Of a stretch of DNA of 64,000 nucleotides, positions 54,443 through 64,000 are shown piece after piece; the first letter of the stretch is position 1, and each line of letters opens with the position of its first letter. The notes below the pieces were generated by a model that saw only the letters and a program-made list of their open reading frames with translations, searched no databases and was not told the DNA's origin. The translations under genes were made by a program, and so were the position numbers. Source of the stretch: Mangrovimonas xylaniphaga. GTDB lineage: Bacteria > Bacteroidota > Bacteroidia > Flavobacteriales > Flavobacteriaceae. The stretch lies in the NCBI RefSeq assembly GCF_001280435.1, contig NZ_LBIP01000013.1, positions 620,001 to 684,000 on the forward strand. The letters run 5' to 3'.

Positions 54443-55792
54443 TCAATTAAAAATTAGCCGACTTCCTAAGTCCGTATTTTTTGAAGTCCTATCACTTTTA
54501 TTGATTACAAATTTTCGTTTTCCCGATGAGAGCAATGGTATTTCGCTTACATATTCAAATGTAATCTCTGCACTCGGCCCTAAATGATTTAGGAATTCTT
54601 CCTTGATGTCTTTTTCAGAATTGAAGGCCTCTTCGACATTTAATTTAAATACATAACTTTTATCCCCTTCCTGAATGAACTGATATTGTTTTACATGAGG
54701 GTATTTTAAAATATTATAGACAAAATAGGACGAAATAAAATTGCCACTAGCATCAAAAATCATGTCCATTTTTCGACCTTCTATCTGCTTTAAAACCGGA
54801 TACTCACAACCATAACCTTCCTCATACCCCATCATACCGATGTCACCAGTGTCGTACCTAATCATAGGCATACAGCGATTGAAGTAGTCTGTAATCACAA
54901 TTCTACCTAACTCCCCTATTTCGGCTGGCTCATTACTATCAAATTTCAACAGCTCCACATAATAACTAGCCCAATTGATATGGAATCCTAATCCATCTCC
55001 CAATAATTGCTGAGCAATGATTCCATTTTCAACATTGGAATATCTTGAAATCACTTTCACACCATAGTAGTCTTCTATGACTTCTTTGGTATCTTCATTT
55101 AGCTTTTCTCCTATCGTAATAATAAACTTAACCCCTGCGTCCTTGGTCAATCGCCTACCCGACTTTAAAATATAATCCCTTACTTCATCCAAAGCAGACG
55201 CGTATGACACAATTCCCTTTCGAATGGTATCCTTTTCTATTTCATCCAAAAGATTTTTGATATCACTTTCGGATAATTTGGCAACGGGGTGCATGTATAT
55301 ATGATTCTTCCAAGCTTCAAAAGGGGTTTTGCTATTGTATTGATCCCAATGACGTATGTAGAAAACTTTATCTCCAACATCAAACCCCAGAAGTTTGGCA
55401 AAATAAATTACGTCAGCAGTGTTTCTTTGCTTTTTTTCAAGGTTATGATACACTTTAAAAGGAGTTCCTGTAGAACCGCTTGTATAGGCTGAAAAATTAG
55501 TTTTATCTAAATACAATGAGGATTTAAAATTGTCATAATTATCCACTATAATATTTTTGTTAATCACAGGATAATCTGTTAGTTCTAAAGTATCTTTATA
55601 AGAATAATAAAAAGGTGTTGTGCTGGAAGCATGCTTCAAAATAGCTTTTAAATTTACACGCTGCGTTTCTTTCGAACTTTGGCACCCTAAATCATCCAGA
55701 ACATCTTTAACCTCTAGATAATTATTTTTGATATTGTTACCTTTAAAAAAGTCTACCCCCCAAAAAACTTTTTGCCTTAATACCCCTAACAT
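54443..55792 (-). CDS. phenylacetate-CoA ligase-like (CapK/PaaK family) adenylate-forming enzyme
   Basis: 449 residues. The AMP-binding motif SAYTSGSTGTPFKVYHN (about 102-118), the later RYSNVENGIIAQQ and RYDTGDIGMM segments, and the terminal GKRKFVINK are the marks of the PaaK/CapK branch. CapK-type members take part in polysaccharide or natural-product assembly rather than phenylacetate degradation; the substrate here is unknown. The gene stands alone between groEL and the tyrosinase, which does not suggest a paa pathway. Confidence 0.85.
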   Translation of the reverse strand: MLGVLRQKVFWGVDFFKGNNIKNNYLEVKDVLDDLGCQSSKETQRVNLKAILKHASSTTPFYYSYKDTLELTDYPVINKNIIVDNYDNFKSSLYLDKTNFSAYTSGSTGTPFKVYHNLEKKQRNTADVIYFAKLLGFDVGDKVFYIRHWDQYNSKTPFEAWKNHIYMHPVAKLSESDIKNLLDEIEKDTIRKGIVSYASALDEVRDYILKSGRRLTKDAGVKFIITIGEKLNEDTKEVIEDYYGVKVISRYSNVENGIIAQQLLGDGLGFHINWASYYVELLKFDSNEPAEIGELGRIVITDYFNRCMPMIRYDTGDIGMMGYEEGYGCEYPVLKQIEGRKMDMIFDASGNFISSYFVYNILKYPHVKQYQFIQEGDKSYVFKLNVEEAFNSEKDIKEEFLNHLGPSAEITFEYVSEIPLLSSGKRKFVINKSDRTSKNTDLGSRLIFN

Positions 55793-55841
55793 GCTTAAAA
55801 TTTTATAATTAATGATTTATCCATAGTTCAATTTCCAATTA

Positions 55842-57239
55842 TTATTCCTTTACAATTTTTCTTCTCTTCAACAATTTCGAATTCTGAAGAATCTCCATAA
55901 TATACACGCCACTTTTCAAATAATTCAAATCATCAATCAAATATGAGTTCGTACTTTCAAAATGCTTCTTGAAAACAAGATGCCCTGAAATGTCATAAAT
56001 GATAACCTCATCAATTTTCTGGTCATTTGTTCCGTCTATCTTAAGATCTAAATAACTATTAAATGGGCTTGGGGATACTGTTACCTTAAACTCCGAGGAT
56101 AATTCTGTTGGGCTATAGGCATCTTTATTTAAAATTGCAGGATCATAATCAAACGGATTTGGATTGTTGATTCGAGAAGCCAACATTGTAGTGCTATCCA
56201 ATCTAGAAGCTGCATTTCCTGCATCTATAGAAGCTATAAATGAACTTCCCAATTCAGCCGTAAACCCAGACAATAAATTTATTTCATTTACTGAAGTAAC
56301 ACGGCAATTGGTTGCTGTGGGTACCAAAAAATTGTTACCAACATCAATAACATATTGATAATAGAAATTCTCCACATCATGATAGGTGTTGGACACTGTA
56401 TACCCCGATAGATTAGCTAAATGGTTTTCCGCATAAAATACTCCCAAAGCCTTACTATCCACAATATCATCAGGATCCACCAATGGCAATACTTGTCCAT
56501 TAAAAACATAAGTACCATCGTAGCGAATCATGGAGGTTATAATATGATTTGACCCTCCTGGATTAGCTGTTTCCCAATCATCCCATAATTTATCAATAAA
56601 AGTATGATGTAGATAAAATATGGGATCTCTAGGTGATAAAGGAGTAGGCATGACTCCACCAACCCACCTATGCGCTCCCGCATGTACACGACCCCGTTCC
56701 ATCGTATTGGCATAGTCCAAAAAATCTTGAATTGCCTGTACATTAGAAACCTCTTGTGGCGTGGGTAATAAATTTATATCATTGTTCACGTAATTACGAT
56801 TCAAAACCCAAGCAGCATTAAATTGCCCCATAAAATCTTGATTCCAAACGGGCGAAGATGTTGACTGATCTACCGATGAATCCCACCAAGGAATACTAAT
56901 AATAGGGTTAATCGCTTGCATTGCCTGTTCCATTTCAAACATTTGCCTTCTATGCCAAGCAAAGAAAATTTGTCGTTCTGGTTCATCAGGAAGATTAAAA
57001 TGGATATCCAGCTGAGTAGGATCTGAGGAATTATCAAAATTGAAAAAATCAGAATGGAATTGAGCCAAATCTGCCACCAAATCCGGGCCATTACGAAGTT
57101 CGTAAAACGCATTAACCAATTCGTTTCTTTCGTAATCTGTCATCTCTTGATAATTTTTCCGAATGCTTTGAGCCAATAAACTTTGGACCGTTAAGCAACT
57201 TAAAAATACGGATATTTTCAAAAACTTTCTCATTAACAA
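55842..57239 (-). CDS. secreted tyrosinase-family copper protein with T9SS sorting domain
   Basis: 465 residues with a signal peptide. The CuA site is represented by QFHSDFF and FAWHRRQMFEMEQ, the CuB site by RVHAGAHRWVGG and YLHHTFIDKLWDDWE; all six His can be placed. This is the tyrosinase/polyphenol oxidase core (about 25-280). The C-terminal 80 residues form a type A T9SS sorting domain (VSPSPFNSYLDLKI, YDISGHLVFKK, LKSGVYIMEIL...KLLKRRKIVKE), so the protein is secreted by the system whose core genes (gldKLMN) lie in this window. It oxidises phenols; the target may be algal phenolics or matrix tyrosines. Confidence 0.9.
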   Translation of the reverse strand: MLMRKFLKISVFLSCLTVQSLLAQSIRKNYQEMTDYERNELVNAFYELRNGPDLVADLAQFHSDFFNFDNSSDPTQLDIHFNLPDEPERQIFFAWHRRQMFEMEQAMQAINPIISIPWWDSSVDQSTSSPVWNQDFMGQFNAAWVLNRNYVNNDINLLPTPQEVSNVQAIQDFLDYANTMERGRVHAGAHRWVGGVMPTPLSPRDPIFYLHHTFIDKLWDDWETANPGGSNHIITSMIRYDGTYVFNGQVLPLVDPDDIVDSKALGVFYAENHLANLSGYTVSNTYHDVENFYYQYVIDVGNNFLVPTATNCRVTSVNEINLLSGFTAELGSSFIASIDAGNAASRLDSTTMLASRINNPNPFDYDPAILNKDAYSPTELSSEFKVTVSPSPFNSYLDLKIDGTNDQKIDEVIIYDISGHLVFKKHFESTNSYLIDDLNYLKSGVYIMEILQNSKLLKRRKIVKE

Positions 57240-57240
57240 A

Positions 57241-59550
57241 TTAATTTTTAAAACTTTCCACCTTTTCCTCCAATTGTTGAATCCGAGCTTCCTGATGCAA
57301 AATATACAAAGTCAACTCTTCTATCTTCTCCAATAAAACAGCGTTCATTTCCCCCAAACCAATTCCCTGTTCCAAAACTTCGCTTTTACTAGGCACATTA
57401 ATTAAATGCCCCTTTTCCTCAATATGATTTTTAACCTCTAATAAAGATGGTAACTTGTATGTACTATCAAAAACATAATCTGGCCATGAAGCCTGTAAGG
57501 CCACCCTAACTTCTTCTGCAATCATATTGCCGGCAACAGCAAGCCTGTAACCTTGTGTATTGGTGGTTCCAACTCCAATATTTCTTGCCGCAAACAAATC
57601 CCGTCCTATCCAATCTACGGTGTCCAGATTAGCATTTAAAGAGGTATAATTTATACTATTGACACTCGTAGTTACCAAAAGTTCCGAACTAGCTGCGGAA
57701 GAATTCCCAGCGGCATCCAAAGCTACTACCGTAAAACCATACTCCGTTTCAGCAGTAAGTCCTCCTATGGAAAAACTCAATGCTCCACTACTAAAACCAA
57801 TACTCTGCCCATCTTGAAATACTTCATAATTAATAACCCCCACGTTATCAGTGGATGTTATCCAACCTAAATCAAAACCACTAGTTGTAACATTGCTGGC
57901 GAAAAGTCCGGTAGGAGCTGTTGGAGAAATTATATCTTGCAAAGACAAAGTAGTAACCATAAGCTCCGTACTTGATGCGGAAGCATTGCCTGCAGCATCC
58001 AAGGCCAAAACAGTAATGGCATATTCTGTTTCAGGAGTAAGTCCTGTAACTGAAAATGCTAGAACTCCTTCACTAAAACCAATGCTCTGACCGTCTCGGA
58101 ACACCTCATAATCAACAACTCCAACATCGTCTGTAGAAGCCGTCCAACCTAAGTCAAAACTGTTGGCCGTTAAATTACTAGAAATAAGTCCTGTTGGTAC
58201 TGATGGAGGTGTAACATCTGAACTCTCCAAAGTAGTCACCAAAAGTTCCGTACTCGCAGGAGAAGTATTTCCTGCAGCATCTATAGCTATAACCGTAATA
58301 GTATATTCCGTATTTGCTGTAAGATTCCCAACCAAAAAGGCCAAGCCTCCCCCACTTAATCCAATACTTTGTCCATTCCGAAATACCTCATAATCTACAA
58401 CCCCAACATCATCTGTTGAAGCCGTCCATGTTAAATCAAAACTATTGGTAGATATATTACTTGCTATAAGGCCTGTAGGGGAAGATGGTGCTATTGTATC
58501 TGGTAAAGGTAAAGTAGTTACTAAAAGTTCTGTACTGGCTGGTGACGTATTTCCCGCTTCATCTATGGCCACAACCGTAAAACTGTATTCTGTTTCCTCA
58601 GTTAAGTTTCCGACTGAAAAACTTGGAGTACCATCACTGAAACCAATACTTTGACCTTCTTGAAACACTTCATAATTCACAACACCAACATTATCTGTCG
58701 AAGCTGTCCAACCAAGATCAAGACTAGTTGCTGTTAAATTGTTAGACACAAGGTTCGTGGGAGCTGTTGGAGGTGTTATATCAATAGCTGACAAAGTTGT
58801 CACCAAAAGTTCAGTACTGGCTGGTGAAGCATTATTCGCTGCATCCAAAGCTATGATTGTAAAGCTATATTCAGTTCCTGCAGCAAGATTTCCCACTGGA
58901 AAGCTCAAGTCTCCTCCACTAAACCCAATACTTTGTCCATCCTGAAACACTTCATAGTCCACAACTCCAATATTATCAGTTGAAGCAGTCCATCCAAGGT
59001 CAAGACTTGTGGAAGTTAAGTTACTAGCCACAAGGTTTGAAGGACTTGATGGTGATTGAGAATCTGCCACAAGAATGCTAACATTGTCGATAAATACTTC
59101 GTGCCCGACTTGCCATCCAGAGTACGGTGCTGTATAAACCCTTATGAGAGGAGAAGAGTTAGTAGCGGTTAAAGTCCATGTATATTCTGTCCACACAGTC
59201 CCTGTGATAGCAGTTGTAGCAAATCCTTGAAACCCGGTCCAATTAGCAAAGGCTGGGGAAAAGCTAAAATCTCCCTCTCTTGCCCAAATAGTAATTTGGT
59301 ACTGCTGCCCAACCACAGCATTAAAGGTATAATTCATATCCCTTGAGTTTTGTCCTGTAGCAGCTACCCTAAGGCTAAAATTTCCAGAAAAGGGATTATC
59401 CAGTGAGGAAGTAATATCTGCATTACTATTCCACCCGGTAGTAGCATTTGCTTCATTTAATATAGAAGCAGCATTTGCATCATCATGTAGGTTTTGACTA
59501 AAGGCAGACCATACAGACAAGTACAACAAAAAAACACAAAAATTTTTCAT
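57241..59550 (-). CDS. surface protein with CBM-like domain, five FN3 repeats and coiled-coil tail
   Basis: 769 residues with a signal peptide (VFLLYLSVWSAFSQ). A CBM-like beta-sandwich (about 22-165) is followed by five fibronectin type III domains of about 94 residues each (about 168-640), nearly identical in sequence: each has DLGWTASTD-VGV-DYEVF-(D/E)GQSIGFS and ends TELLVTTL. Then comes a segment like the trimeric or chaperone domains of bacterial surface fibres (FAARNIGVGTTNTQGYRLAV) and a C-terminal coiled coil (about 720-769). It lies one base after the tyrosinase start region, so the two are one operon. It may be a matrix or adhesion protein. Confidence 0.8.
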   Translation of the reverse strand: MKNFCVFLLYLSVWSAFSQNLHDDANAASILNEANATTGWNSNADITSSLDNPFSGNFSLRVAATGQNSRDMNYTFNAVVGQQYQITIWAREGDFSFSPAFANWTGFQGFATTAITGTVWTEYTWTLTATNSSPLIRVYTAPYSGWQVGHEVFIDNVSILVADSQSPSSPSNLVASNLTSTSLDLGWTASTDNIGVVDYEVFQDGQSIGFSGGDLSFPVGNLAAGTEYSFTIIALDAANNASPASTELLVTTLSAIDITPPTAPTNLVSNNLTATSLDLGWTASTDNVGVVNYEVFQEGQSIGFSDGTPSFSVGNLTEETEYSFTVVAIDEAGNTSPASTELLVTTLPLPDTIAPSSPTGLIASNISTNSFDLTWTASTDDVGVVDYEVFRNGQSIGLSGGGLAFLVGNLTANTEYTITVIAIDAAGNTSPASTELLVTTLESSDVTPPSVPTGLISSNLTANSFDLGWTASTDDVGVVDYEVFRDGQSIGFSEGVLAFSVTGLTPETEYAITVLALDAAGNASASSTELMVTTLSLQDIISPTAPTGLFASNVTTSGFDLGWITSTDNVGVINYEVFQDGQSIGFSSGALSFSIGGLTAETEYGFTVVALDAAGNSSAASSELLVTTSVNSINYTSLNANLDTVDWIGRDLFAARNIGVGTTNTQGYRLAVAGNMIAEEVRVALQASWPDYVFDSTYKLPSLLEVKNHIEEKGHLINVPSKSEVLEQGIGLGEMNAVLLEKIEELTLYILHQEARIQQLEEKVESFKN
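57650..59060 (-). repeat. five tandem FN3-encoding DNA repeats of about 282 bp
   Basis: The region encodes the five FN3 domains of the surface protein. The recurrent plus-strand segment ACTTCATAAT and the surrounding GATGG-ATTGG-like blocks recur at about 282-bp spacing. High similarity suggests recent duplication and makes repeat number prone to change. Confidence 0.7.
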
Positions 59551-59979
59551 AGCCTAGAGTAATTAAAAAAGATAATATAACTCGTTGAAGAAAAATATGT
59601 TATTAATCTTCTACTCTTCGGTGCTATTAATCTGTGCTTAAGAAGTCTGTATAGTATCAACAGGAGATACTCTTAAAGATATCAATATTGTGAGGAGAAA
59701 AAAAAATTACACTTCCTATTCCATAAAAAAACGACAAAATACATTTTAACACTACTAATATTACAACTTATTGATTTAAAGCGTTTTATGACTTAAAAAT
59801 TAATTAAGAAACCCCTTAATTTAAATGTAAATACCTTTCAAAAAATGTATCAGAAAAGGTATAAAAATACTCTAAACACCCATTCATTTAGTTTGTGCTA
59901 CTTTTAGCAAACAAAAAACCCGCTTCAACCTATATTGAAGCGGGTTTTAAATGTATTCGTTATGGTCAACTGATGAACC
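59551..59979. other. non-coding gap with no recognised element except a terminator
   Basis: 429 bp of A+T-rich sequence between the FN3 gene and the esterase gene. No ORF or RNA is visible; a terminator for the esterase lies at 59915-59948. Confidence 0.6.
59915..59948 (-). terminator. terminator of the esterase gene
   Basis: AAAACCCGCTTCAA and TTGAAGCGGGTTTT form a perfect 14-bp stem over a six-base loop, 32 bp past the stop of the minus-strand esterase gene. Confidence 0.92.
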
Positions 59980-61932
59980 TTAGTTCATCACCTCATATGT
60001 GCCATCTGCTGTAATGGTTTTCCAATTATCGGACCTAAAAGGGGATGCTGGAAATCCTTCTTCATTATACAAATTGCAATCGCCTGCATCGTCGGCCCAT
60101 CCATACCTAATGGCAACAGGATTCGTTACATTATCACAGTAAACAACCACCTTATTATCCTTGATATAAGCTTTGGCATAATAAAACTTTTGATCTTGTC
60201 CTGCAAGCTCAAATCCTTTTACATAACCATATCGGTCTGGAGTCATCAAACCACTACCCATATGCTCAAAAGTTACGGTAACCTGATTACCCTCTACTTG
60301 CATTGATTTATAAATAGGACTTTCACAAACGATATTCTTACCATATACATTACGTAAAGCTATCGCTGATAATCGTTTACCAACATCCTGTTTATTTGTT
60401 GGGTGAATATCCTTGGCGTTACCAATATCTGTAGTCACACACATCGCTGTATTTGGAACAGTTTGAGCCGTGTAAGACTGAGCTTCCCTTAACTCGGCCC
60501 AACGACTTCCGCTATTGCTGTTTCCATTAAACTCGTTAAAGCTCGATAATTGCACAAAATAAAAAGGAAACTCACCTTGCCCCCAATGCTTTCTCCAATC
60601 GTTGATCATTAAAGGAAAACTCTTTTTGTACTGTTCAGCTCTATGGACATTTGCCTCCCCTTGATACCAAATAACCCCTTGAAAACTATAAGGCATCAAC
60701 GGATTTAACATCGCGTTATACAATAATGAAGGGTAGTTGTTAGGCGAAAATTCATAGCGCACATCAATAACGTTGAACTTCCATCCTCCTGCCAAAGCAA
60801 TATCGGTATCACCAACTGTAACTTTCAAATCTGCAGGGTCTCCATAAATTCCACCACCACCAACATAATCGGTAACTTTTACAGCGATGACATTAGAACC
60901 TGCCTTAAGTATCCCTTTAGCAACGGAATACTTTCTGCTTAAATCGTACTGACCTGTAGTTCCTACTTCAACACCGTTAACATAAGTAACATCAACATCA
61001 TCAACTTTTGCCAAATTCAAAATAAAAGGTTTACCCGCCAAATGAGCTGGTACTTCAAAGGTTTTTCTAAACCAAACAATCCCATCCATATTAGGCAATT
61101 GTTGGTTTTCCCATGCATCTGGAAGCATCATTGTTGGCCAAGTGGTATCTTTAAACTCTAGAGTAGTCACTTTGCCCAACTCTTCTTCACTTAATATTTT
61201 GCCTTGGATGTTTTCAATTTTCTTGGCTATAACTGCCTTTTGCTCTTTAATGACACCTTCCAAATCTAGATCTGGTAGATTGGAAATATATTTACCAAAT
61301 TCATCACTCTTTGACAAACCTTCCTTGCTCGTCCATGTCTCTACACAGGTTCCTCCCCAAGTAGTATTAATCAATCCTATTGGAACATTCAATTCCTTAT
61401 ACAGCTTTTTAGCAAAGAAGAAGCCCACGGCCGTAAAATCCCCCACATTATCGCGGTTGGAAACCGTCCAATTTCCTTGTTTTAAATGTGACTTTGGTTG
61501 GGCACTCATATCCTGGGTCACCAAAAATTGTCTGATTTGAGGATAGTCGGCGTCATTCATTTCCTGTTCGGCATTGGTAACACCACTCACAGCAAACTCC
61601 ATATTGGATTGCCCACTGCAAATCCATACTTCTCCAACCAAAATGTTTTTGATTTGAATGGTATTCTTCCCCTTAATGGTCATGGTGAATGGCCCTCCAG
61701 CCTTTTCCGCTTTCAATTCCAAAGACCATTTTCCATCCTTGTTCGCTTTAGTTTTAACTTTTTGTCCGTTAAAGGATACTTCTATTTTTTCGTTGGCATC
61801 GGCCCATCCCCAAACTGGAATAGGTTTGTTGCGTTGCAAGACCATGTCATCTGCAAACAGTAAAGGCATTTCAACCTTGGCATAGCCAAAAACGCTCAAC
61901 AACAAAATAAATGGCAATACAAACTTTTTCAT
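59980..61932 (-). CDS. sialate O-acetylesterase family carbohydrate esterase
   Basis: 650 residues with a signal peptide (ILLLSVFGYAK). It has the SGNH-type sites of the family: the nucleophile Ser in WICSGQSNMEF (block I), WYQGEANVHR (block III region) and DIHPTNKQDVGKRL (block V, Asp/His). A GH2-like jelly-roll insert (about 270-400, LPNMDGIVWFRKTFEVP) lies between, as is usual. It removes acetyl groups from polysaccharides or sialic acids. It is 9 bp after the GH29 gene, so one transcript with GH29 and the GH5-like gene. Confidence 0.9.
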   Translation of the reverse strand: MKKFVLPFILLLSVFGYAKVEMPLLFADDMVLQRNKPIPVWGWADANEKIEVSFNGQKVKTKANKDGKWSLELKAEKAGGPFTMTIKGKNTIQIKNILVGEVWICSGQSNMEFAVSGVTNAEQEMNDADYPQIRQFLVTQDMSAQPKSHLKQGNWTVSNRDNVGDFTAVGFFFAKKLYKELNVPIGLINTTWGGTCVETWTSKEGLSKSDEFGKYISNLPDLDLEGVIKEQKAVIAKKIENIQGKILSEEELGKVTTLEFKDTTWPTMMLPDAWENQQLPNMDGIVWFRKTFEVPAHLAGKPFILNLAKVDDVDVTYVNGVEVGTTGQYDLSRKYSVAKGILKAGSNVIAVKVTDYVGGGGIYGDPADLKVTVGDTDIALAGGWKFNVIDVRYEFSPNNYPSLLYNAMLNPLMPYSFQGVIWYQGEANVHRAEQYKKSFPLMINDWRKHWGQGEFPFYFVQLSSFNEFNGNSNSGSRWAELREAQSYTAQTVPNTAMCVTTDIGNAKDIHPTNKQDVGKRLSAIALRNVYGKNIVCESPIYKSMQVEGNQVTVTFEHMGSGLMTPDRYGYVKGFELAGQDQKFYYAKAYIKDNKVVVYCDNVTNPVAIRYGWADDAGDCNLYNEEGFPASPFRSDNWKTITADGTYEVMN

Positions 61933-61941
61933 CTTCCTTCG

Positions 61942-63471
61942 TTATTTTTTAGTTTCAATTTTAATTACAAATGCTTTGTCATCGATCGTTTCACTTGGTG
62001 TGGTCAACTTCAGTCCTTCTTCTTCAAGTGAAAAAGGAAAATCCTGGTCCGATCCTAAAATGCTCACTTTTTCAATAGAAAGTCCATCTTCACCTAACAC
62101 GTTTGAAGTTACAGACGATAAGGTAATTGGCGTATCATTACCGGGCCAGCCCAGTACAATTGCATAGATAGTATTTCCTTTTTTGGTGTACCTCACATCC
62201 TGAGATGTATAGGTTAATTTATCCAAAAACATCCCTGATTTCTCCTGCTTGGTTGGTCCTTCCCCGAACACTTTCCACGTTGAAGCCCCATAAATAGCCT
62301 CTCCGTTGGTGTTCAGCCAATCCCCAATAGTCAATAAAATTTGTTGTTGGTTTTCTGGAATGATGCCGTTTTCCATAGGTGAAACGTTCAACATCATTGC
62401 TCCATTTTTACTCACAATATCGGCTAACAGATCAATGATCTCATCTGCCGTTTTCAAACCTAAATCATGGGTATAGCTCCAACTTCCTACTGACACAGTT
62501 TCATCTGTCAACCAATAATCTTCGGTAATCTTGTTCATACGACCCTTTTCAAAGTCTTCTACACTCACCGATTTTGGCAACTCGCCTTCCTTATGGGTAA
62601 TGACCACTTCTTGGTTACGGGCTAACGATTGATTGATATAATAGGCCGCAAATTCTTCTTTGTAGGTATCAGGAATTTTATCCAATTTCCCGTCAAAATA
62701 AATTAGATCCGGATGGTAGTTATCAATCACTTCTTTTAATTCTGCCAACCAATTACTATAAAACACCTCTTTTTCAATGTTTCCATATAAAATACTCAAC
62801 TCAGGATCATTAGAGGAAGTTGGCATTTTGGGATTGTATGGAAAGTACGAGGTGTCATCCAACCATTTTGTAGAATCCTGCTGAAAAATCTGAAGGTTTC
62901 TGGCCTTGTGGAATGAGGTAACAAACTTCATCCCCTTCCCGTGGATAGCTTCACCTAGTTCTCCAACAATATCACGATTTGGGCCTTTATCCATAGAATT
63001 CCATGGATTGGTATCACTATCCCAATTGGACCAACCGTCATGGTGCTCTGCTACGATGCCTGCAAATTTAGCCCCCGACTTTTGAAATAAATCGGCCCAA
63101 GCTTCGGCATCAAAGTTTTCGGCCTTGAACATTGGCACGAAATCGTGGTATCCAAATTCTGATGGCTCACCGTAAGTTTCTACATGGTGTTTGTTTTCAA
63201 CGCTACCTTCTACGTGCATCAACCTAGGATACCAATCGTTGGCAAATGCCGGCACCGACAATACACCCCAATGGGCATAGATTCCAAATTTGGCCTCACG
63301 GAACCATTCCGGAGCTTCTTGGTAAGCTGCCAAGGAATCCCAACTAGCGGCATAATGAGGTGTTTTTACGACCTCTTTTTGCGGCTCCTTTTTACTGTTG
63401 TTACATGCTGTAAACACAAAGATAAGCACCAAAAGGCTGATGCTTATCTTTGTTACTCTAATCCTATTCAT
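61942..63471 (-). CDS. GH29 alpha-L-fucosidase lipoprotein
   Basis: 509 residues with a lipoprotein signal (LLVLIFVFTAC then NNSKK). The GH29 barrel includes FREAKFGIYAHWGVLSVPAF, FAGIVAEHHDGWSNWDSDTN, and the nucleophile Asp in HPDLIYFDGKLD (about 258). The C-terminal beta-sandwich is present (about 395-509). It releases alpha-linked fucose from glycans. It is 9 bp after the GH5-like gene and 9 bp before the esterase gene, a compact enzyme operon. Confidence 0.92.
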   Translation of the reverse strand: MNRIRVTKISISLLVLIFVFTACNNSKKEPQKEVVKTPHYAASWDSLAAYQEAPEWFREAKFGIYAHWGVLSVPAFANDWYPRLMHVEGSVENKHHVETYGEPSEFGYHDFVPMFKAENFDAEAWADLFQKSGAKFAGIVAEHHDGWSNWDSDTNPWNSMDKGPNRDIVGELGEAIHGKGMKFVTSFHKARNLQIFQQDSTKWLDDTSYFPYNPKMPTSSNDPELSILYGNIEKEVFYSNWLAELKEVIDNYHPDLIYFDGKLDKIPDTYKEEFAAYYINQSLARNQEVVITHKEGELPKSVSVEDFEKGRMNKITEDYWLTDETVSVGSWSYTHDLGLKTADEIIDLLADIVSKNGAMMLNVSPMENGIIPENQQQILLTIGDWLNTNGEAIYGASTWKVFGEGPTKQEKSGMFLDKLTYTSQDVRYTKKGNTIYAIVLGWPGNDTPITLSSVTSNVLGEDGLSIEKVSILGSDQDFPFSLEEEGLKLTTPSETIDDKAFVIKIETKK

Positions 63472-63480
63472 CGTTCTCTT

Positions 63481-64000
63481 TTAATTATTAGTAACGGCAT
63501 CAATAATATCCGGGAAGTACTCTTCGCCAGTCGTTCTATTGAACAATCCCATTTGGTGGTTGTCTGGATAACCATTATCCCAAACCACTGGCACCAAACC
63601 ATGGCTTAAAGCAGCTTCTGTTGTTTTCTTATAATAGTAGGACCTGTAAACTTCTGCACCTTCCACTTCACCTCTATAACTTGCTCCGTATTCACCTAAA
63701 ATGACACCTATACCTTGGTCTACAAAGTTAGTTTGCATTTTAGTGAATTGGGTTTCCAACCAATCTTCATCACCCCAACCGGCGGTTGCCGAAGGATCTG
63801 TAGCAATTTCTCCCCATTGACAAACTTCGTCTGTGCTGACATCCAAAGTAAATTGATAAGGGTCGTAATAGTGTACTTCCATCAACATTCTATTTGCAAC
63901 TGTATCTTCTGGAAGTACCGCAAAATTAACGGTGTGATCAATGTTGGTATTGAAGCCTTGAACCGTTAAATAACGGTAAGCATTTCTTCCTCCTGTGGCA
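63481..64000 (-). CDS. GH5-family (cellulase-type) glycoside hydrolase, N-terminus cut by window edge
   Basis: 173 codons up to the window edge with an uninterrupted frame. The visible part is the C-terminal half of a GH5 barrel: GGRNAYRYLTVQGFNTNI, MLMEVHYYDPYQF, the nucleophile Glu in GVILGEYGA, and VPVVWDNG. This is closest to the GH5_4-type endo-beta-glucanase or xyloglucanase group. The N-terminal half, with the acid/base Glu, lies beyond the window. It is the first visible gene of the GH5-GH29-esterase operon; the set suggests a fucosylated, acetylated beta-glucan such as xyloglucan, which is inference. Confidence 0.85.
   Translation of the reverse strand, partial: ATGGRNAYRYLTVQGFNTNIDHTVNFAVLPEDTVANRMLMEVHYYDPYQFTLDVSTDEVCQWGEIATDPSATAGWGDEDWLETQFTKMQTNFVDQGIGVILGEYGASYRGEVEGAEVYRSYYYKKTTEAALSHGLVPVVWDNGYPDNHQMGLFNRTTGEEYFPDIIDAVTNN

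Overview
The window looks like chromosome of a marine-type member of the Flavobacteriaceae (Bacteroidota). It holds SusC/SusD outer-membrane pairs, a hybrid two-component regulator, a gldK-gldL-gldM-gldN block of the type IX secretion / gliding machinery, a T9SS-sorted tyrosinase, A+T-rich DNA, almost no Shine-Dalgarno sequences and promoters of the TAnnTTTG type. No 16S or other species marker is present, so I go no lower than family.

Layout. (1) 1-16000: a polysaccharide utilisation locus with GH30, PKD lipoprotein, SusD and SusC on the minus strand, a stand-alone GH2 N-domain, then a hybrid two-component regulator and a full GH2 on the plus strand. (2) 16000-18950: a worn zone with an SRAP protein, remnants of a GH43 and another gene, a histone H1-like protein and a thioredoxin-fold protein. 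(3) 19108-33049: a genomic island of about 13.9 kb in the initiator tRNA-fMet gene, with a tyrosine recombinase and two partner genes at its tRNA end. (4) 33100-54400: core genes, namely LRR protein, ABC-F, DUF983, FAD oxidoreductase, gldN/M/L/K, an arginase-fold protein, topA, miaB, a sigma-54 activator, lptE, secG, groES and groEL. (5) 54400-64000: a CapK-like ligase, T9SS tyrosinase, FN3 surface protein and part of a second carbohydrate locus (sialate O-acetylesterase, GH29, GH5).

The outstanding item lies inside the island. From 19531 to 30082 there are 15 small genes, all on the plus strand. Each is followed by a structured repeat of about 138 bp; ten copies are close to one consensus, four are variants and the last is truncated. 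Each gene unit opens with GTT-N7-AT and closes, at the left edge of the next repeat, with AC-N7-AAC. The two N7 of the SAME unit are reverse complements: 12 of 15 perfect, 3 with one mismatch. They do not match the neighbouring unit. This is the logic of integron gene cassettes, where a cassette's own first bases pair with its own attC when circular. The sites are unlike textbook attC sequences (two internal hairpins, GTTGT rather than GTTRRRY), and no integron integrase lies in the window. I read it as an integrase-less, integron-like cassette array of a Flavobacteriaceae-specific type, carried by a tRNA-fMet island. Twelve of the 15 products have a signal peptide, lipobox or membrane segment; one is a SUKH-fold protein, one a Sel1-repeat protein and one STM3941-like. 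The rest I do not recognise.
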